Part shown: one piece after another, positions 61,229-64,000 of the stretch
How positions within the stretch are numbered: the first letter of the stretch is position 1
Layout of the letters: each line of letters begins with the position of its first letter
Source: Mucilaginibacter celer
GTDB taxonomy: Bacteria; Bacteroidota; Bacteroidia; Sphingobacteriales; Sphingobacteriaceae
Direction of reading: 5' to 3'
Length of the DNA stretch: 64,000 nt
NCBI RefSeq assembly: GCF_003576455.2
Contig: NZ_CP032869.1
Span: forward strand, 3,596,001 to 3,660,000
Position numbers and translations under genes: made by a program
The notes under the pieces: model-generated
Database searches by the model: none
Told to the model about the DNA's origin: nothing
What the model saw: only the letters and a program-made list of their open reading frames with translations

Positions 61229-61254
61229 CAAAGATATAATATACCAAATGGTAT
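61229..61254 (-). promoter_or_regulatory. Putative fabF promoter with overlapping palindromic operator
   Basis: On the minus strand TATCTTTG (61229-61236) is a perfect TAnnTTTG -7 box, 23 bases before the fabF ATG. Directly upstream, ATACCAAATGGTAT (61241-61254) is a perfect 6+6 inverted repeat lying where a repressor would compete with RNA polymerase. The -33 box is weak. Confidence 0.45.
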
Positions 61255-61393
61255 GGAGAAAAAATTTTAGAGCAGATGAAGTTAACAGTTGAATATTACG
61301 AAGTTATGGCAGTTTGATACAGGTTTATTTATTGAAAACACGGTATGTTTACCGGTTAATTTTACATATCTTCAATACAGCAAAGTCTTACAG

Positions 61394-61900
61394 ATGCATT
61401 TTCTATTAAAACTTAAATCCTGGCAATTATTTATTTTAATGGTTATTATACCGTGGGCATTTAATAACTTTTCAAACTTTAGCTTATTCGGGCTGTTCCT
61501 CACGCTATTGATAAATTTAGGATGGATGCATTCTATTGCCACCACCATGCATTCCATGATTCCGGCTTCGGTTAAACCTTCCGTTACTTATTTTAGGTAT
61601 GGTTGCTTTTTAATGGTTCTTTCTACCATCCTGATAAGTATTTCATTGGCCGATAATTTGAATAACCCAACCTTAACAGCCTGGTTACTTGTAACAGGCA
61701 GCCTGGTTTACCTCGTAAGCTTTACCTATGTTTGCAGTTTCTCTGCAAGAATGGTTGAATCGATGTTACAGGGAGAAATACTCGGCAATAGCGATAGCTT
61801 AAAAGGGATACTTTGTTTTTGGATTTACCCAATAGGTTTATGGTATGTTCAGCCCGCCGTTCGGCGCATATTGGCCCAATATGATAAGCAAATCGTTTAA
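61394..61900 (+). CDS. Four-helix integral membrane protein (hypothetical)
   Basis: 168 aa from the ATG at 61394; an earlier TTG at 61289 would add 35 residues that look unlike a membrane protein start. Four hydrophobic segments at about 8-25 (LFILMVIIPWAF), 28-45 (LFGLFLTLLINLG), 72-88 (FLMVLSTILISISL) and 96-116 (AWLLVTGSLVYLVSFTYV), then an amphipathic tail with GILCFWIYPIGLWYVQPAVR. The last segment resembles the end of many small Bacteroidota membrane proteins in which a WYVQP motif precedes the C-terminus. Its stop abuts the stop of the convergent gene (61901) with no spacing. Function unknown. Confidence 0.7.
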   Translation: MHFLLKLKSWQLFILMVIIPWAFNNFSNFSLFGLFLTLLINLGWMHSIATTMHSMIPASVKPSVTYFRYGCFLMVLSTILISISLADNLNNPTLTAWLLVTGSLVYLVSFTYVCSFSARMVESMLQGEILGNSDSLKGILCFWIYPIGLWYVQPAVRRILAQYDKQIV

Positions 61901-62743
61901 TTACTCGCTCAAGATCCTATTCAACTCCAGGTAAGGCACAGCTTCATTCACAAAACCATAACTACCCTTACTTAACTCAACCGCCGCCCGTTGAAAAGCT
62001 CCCAACGCTGCCCTTGCCAGCGCCGAACCGAGGCTTACTCTTTTTACTCCCATATCAGCAAGCTCATTGAAGCTGATATCAAAACCAGCGGCACCCAGTA
62101 CAATATTTAGGGGTTTAGGCGCAACGGCTTTCACTACCTCGCTTATCTGTTGGCGGGTTTTAAGGCCCGGGGCAAAAAGCACATCGGCACCTGCATCGGC
62201 ATAGGCTACCAGGCGTTTAATGGTGTCCTGCAAATCTACTTTCCCATGAATCATATTTTCGGCGCGGGCGGTGAGCGTAAAATGAAAAGGCAGGCTGCGC
62301 GCGGCTTCAACCGCCGCTTTTACCCGGTTTACCGACAGATCAAAATCATAAATAGGATCATGATCATTGCCCGTAGCATCTTCAATCGAGCCGCCAACAA
62401 GGCCCACTCTTGCCGCAGCCAAAATAGTTTCGGCGCAGGCTTCGGGGGTATCGCCAAAACCGTTCTCCAGATCGGCAGCCACAGGTAAATTCGTGGCGTT
62501 TATGATAGCACGGGCATTTTCGAGTGTCTCGTCGCGACTGATCAACGCATACCCATCCGGACGACCGAGCGTGTAAGCCAATCCGGCGCTGGTTGTAGTA
62601 AATGCTTCAAAACCGAGCCCGGTTAATATTTTGGCAGTACCGGCATCCCACGGGTTGGGGATAATGAACAAGCCCTCGCGCCGGTGCAGGGCTTTGAAAA
62701 CTTCGGCTTTTTGGTATTGGGTATTATTTATTGCTGATGACAT
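61901..62743 (-). CDS. Isocitrate lyase / PEP mutase superfamily enzyme
   Basis: 280 aa, (beta/alpha)8 barrel of the ICL/PEPM superfamily: FIIPNPWDAGTAKILTGLGF (substrate-binding start), FTTTSAGLAYTLGRPDG, LPVAADLENGFGD (Asp metal ligand), GLVGGSIEDATGNDHDPIYD and FTLTARAENMIHGK. The GSIEDA segment is typical of the carboxyvinyl-carboxyphosphonate phosphorylmutase/oxaloacetate decarboxylase-like branch (PF13714), which cleaves or forms C-C or C-P bonds in 2-oxo acids. No further substrate call is possible. Convergent with the membrane gene, divergent from the CAT gene. Confidence 0.85.
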   Translation of the reverse strand: MSSAINNTQYQKAEVFKALHRREGLFIIPNPWDAGTAKILTGLGFEAFTTTSAGLAYTLGRPDGYALISRDETLENARAIINATNLPVAADLENGFGDTPEACAETILAAARVGLVGGSIEDATGNDHDPIYDFDLSVNRVKAAVEAARSLPFHFTLTARAENMIHGKVDLQDTIKRLVAYADAGADVLFAPGLKTRQQISEVVKAVAPKPLNIVLGAAGFDISFNELADMGVKRVSLGSALARAALGAFQRAAVELSKGSYGFVNEAVPYLELNRILSE

Positions 62744-62828
62744 TTTAAGGCAGATTGACTGGCTTCGAAATTAAGCAAAAACGCCATTAATGCTACCCGT
62801 TATTGCTAATATTGCATCAGCATTAATT

Positions 62829-63455
62829 ATGAAACAGCAGGTAGATATTAATAACTGGATAAGAAAAGAGCATTATAACTTTTTTAAAACTTTTGAAGAA
62901 CCGTACTACGGCGTTAATGTGGATATTGACGTAACAGCGGCCTACAAATTTGTAAAACAAAACGGCATCTCGTTTTTCCTGTACACCATGTACCAATCGT
63001 TGGCGGCATCGCAAATTATCGAAGCTTTCAGATATCGGATGGAGGGTGATGAGGTTTTTATTTACGATAGGATTGACGGCGAATCTACCGTACCACGCGC
63101 CAACGGCACTTTTGGTTTCGGTTCGTTTCAATTTTATCCCTCGTTTGAAGATTTTAATACCGAAGCTATCAGGGAAATAACACGGGTACAAAGCAATAAT
63201 CTGCTCGAGCTGTCAACCGTAAATAATACCATCAGGTACTCGTCCCTGCCCTGGCTCAATTTCACAGCGTTATCGCATGCCCGAAAATTTTCGTTTGTTG
63301 ATAGCTGCCCTAAAATTTCATTTGGTAAAATGACCGATCGTCATGGTAAACGGATCATGCCGCTATCCATCCACGTAAACCACGCGCTGGTTGATGGGAT
63401 CCATCTTGGCCAATACATTGATTGTTACCAGGACTTGTTGAACAAAGGCGTTTAG
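62829..63455 (+). CDS. Chloramphenicol acetyltransferase-like (CATA family) protein
   Basis: 208 aa from the ATG at 62829; an upstream ATG at 62790 would add 13 residues that families of this type lack (usual start M-x-x-x-x-D-x-x-x-W-x-R-x-x). Features: DINNWIRKEHYNFFKTF, FFLYTMYQSLAASQIIEAF, PWLNFTALSHARKF, and the active-site motif VNHALVDGIHLGQY, His 185 being the catalytic base (HxxxDG). Length is near that of type A CATs (about 213). It may acetylate chloramphenicol or, just as well, another small acceptor. The resistance phenotype cannot be told from sequence. Confidence 0.85.
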   Translation: MKQQVDINNWIRKEHYNFFKTFEEPYYGVNVDIDVTAAYKFVKQNGISFFLYTMYQSLAASQIIEAFRYRMEGDEVFIYDRIDGESTVPRANGTFGFGSFQFYPSFEDFNTEAIREITRVQSNNLLELSTVNNTIRYSSLPWLNFTALSHARKFSFVDSCPKISFGKMTDRHGKRIMPLSIHVNHALVDGIHLGQYIDCYQDLLNKGV

Positions 63456-63470
63456 CTGCCGGGCGGAGTT

Positions 63471-63536
63471 GCGTGCCTCTGGCACGCTAAAAACTTTACC
63501 CGTGTTTTGCTACAAAGCTTTTGCACCTCTGGTGCA
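63471..63536. repeat. Two similar short hairpins after the CAT gene
   Basis: GCGTGCC-tct-GGCACGC (63471-63487) and TGCACC-tct-GGTGCA (63522-63536) share the same tct loop and style. They lie between convergent genes (63455 and 63570) and could end transcription or be REP-like units. Confidence 0.65.
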
Positions 63537-63569
63537 CCTTATCAGTTTCAAAAGTAACAGGACGGAACT

Positions 63570-64000
63570 TCAACTCTTTTTAAACATATTCTCCTTCACC
63601 ATAAACAGCGGCAGCGAACCATGATCAAGCACGCGCGAATGAAAATCCCTGATATCAAATTTAGCGCCTTGCTTTTGTTGTAGCTCATCTTTCCAATGCA
63701 GTATTTGCAGGGCACCGTATTTATAGGTTACTACCTGTGCGGGCCAGCGGCGGATGCGGGCAATTTCGCGCATGGCAATATCATCCTGCCCGCGGATGTT
63801 TTTTTTCCAGAATGCAAGGGCCTGTTCGTCTGTCCAGCCATAGTAGTTTAGTGCAACATCAAGCGGCACCCTCACCGAGCGCACTATATCCCACTCCCAT
63901 TTGCCCAGTTCATCATATGGGGTTTGGTATACCCCAAGCTGTTTACCCAGTTCTTCGGTATAAGCGCCCCATCCTTCGGCAAAGCCCATGTAATAAAAAA
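63570..64000 (-). CDS. DUF885 family (peptidase-like) protein, C-terminal part (5' end outside the window)
   Basis: The frame is open to the window edge at 64000 (upstream codons read FYYMGFAEGW...), so the start lies beyond it and the Met at 63989 is internal. The segment GFAEGWGAYTEELGKQLGVY corresponds to the conserved EGW-x-x-Y-x-E-x-L motif of DUF885 proteins, a zinc-metallopeptidase-like family; it is followed by DVALNYYGWTDEQALAFW, ARIRRWPAQVVTYKYGALQI and FHSRVLDHGSLPLFMVKEN, the usual end of the family. The His-based catalytic motif would be upstream, outside the window. Product: probably an exported peptidase. Confidence 0.85.
   Translation of the reverse strand, partial: FYYMGFAEGWGAYTEELGKQLGVYQTPYDELGKWEWDIVRSVRVPLDVALNYYGWTDEQALAFWKKNIRGQDDIAMREIARIRRWPAQVVTYKYGALQILHWKDELQQKQGAKFDIRDFHSRVLDHGSLPLFMVKENMFKKS

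Noticed and set aside
61289..61393. TTG-initiated extension of the four-helix membrane protein
   Set aside because: The extra 35 residues have no membrane or signal character and ATG 61394 directly precedes the first helix.
62790..62828. Upstream ATG for the CAT-like gene
   Set aside because: It adds 13 residues absent from the family; the ATG at 62829 starts MKQQVDINNW as expected.

Overview
The window looks like a chromosomal segment of a soil or plant-associated Bacteroidota, most likely Sphingobacteriaceae (Mucilaginibacter/Pedobacter-like). This is inferred from gene content: a SusC/SusD polysaccharide utilisation locus (PUL), type IX secretion (T9SS) cargo with typical C-terminal sorting domains, a PorP/SprF protein, lipoproteins of PUL-associated DUF families, few Shine-Dalgarno sequences, and promoters of the Bacteroidota TTTG / TAnnTTTG type. 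No rRNA, tRNA, CRISPR array, integrase or transposase was seen.

Layout. (1) 1-4831, minus: a periplasmic sugar-oxidation cluster, made of a ThuA / PQQ-type sugar dehydrogenase / PKD / cytochrome c / CBM-like fusion and two exported xylose-isomerase-like TIM barrels. (2) 5133-5933, plus: a compact two-gene unit with its own consensus promoter, a 57-aa ORF overlapping an ADP-ribosyltransferase-like protein; this is the best candidate for an undescribed system. (3) 5941-22283, minus: a surface-adhesin operon, consisting of a 4307-aa T9SS gliding-type adhesin, a PorP/SprF protein, a PorE-like TPR/propeller/OmpA protein, and a small HTH protein followed by a terminator. (4) 22700-25294, plus: a STAND-like P-loop ATPase divergent from the adhesin. 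(5) 25291-29689: L-fucose catabolism, with an AraC regulator divergent from L-fuconate dehydratase, an SDR dehydrogenase and a FucP transporter. (6) 29972-31444: a T9SS-exported TIGR03790-type protein. (7) 31850-47914, plus: a fucose-releasing PUL with an alpha/beta-hydrolase-SGNH double esterase, SusC, SusD, two surface lipoproteins, GH29 and GH95 alpha-L-fucosidases and an alpha-galactosidase-like enzyme. (8) 48000-57262: an AraC regulator with a VOC protein, a propeller sensor kinase with a NarL-type response regulator, an NTF2-like secreted protein, and a PAS histidine kinase. (9) 57290-64000: a VOC pseudogene, a small membrane ORF, a patatin-like lipase, FabF, a four-helix membrane protein, an ICL/PEP-mutase family enzyme, a CAT-like acetyltransferase and the C-terminal part of a DUF885 hydrolase.

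How parts fit together. The PUL would bind and import fucosylated glycans, remove ester groups, galactose and fucose, and the adjacent fucose operon would import L-fucose and oxidise it by a non-phosphorylated route. The adhesin operon pairs a cargo with its own SprF-like partner and an outer-membrane anchor. Gaps between operons hold several families of palindromic intergenic repeats, two of them present as homologous pairs in opposite orientation.
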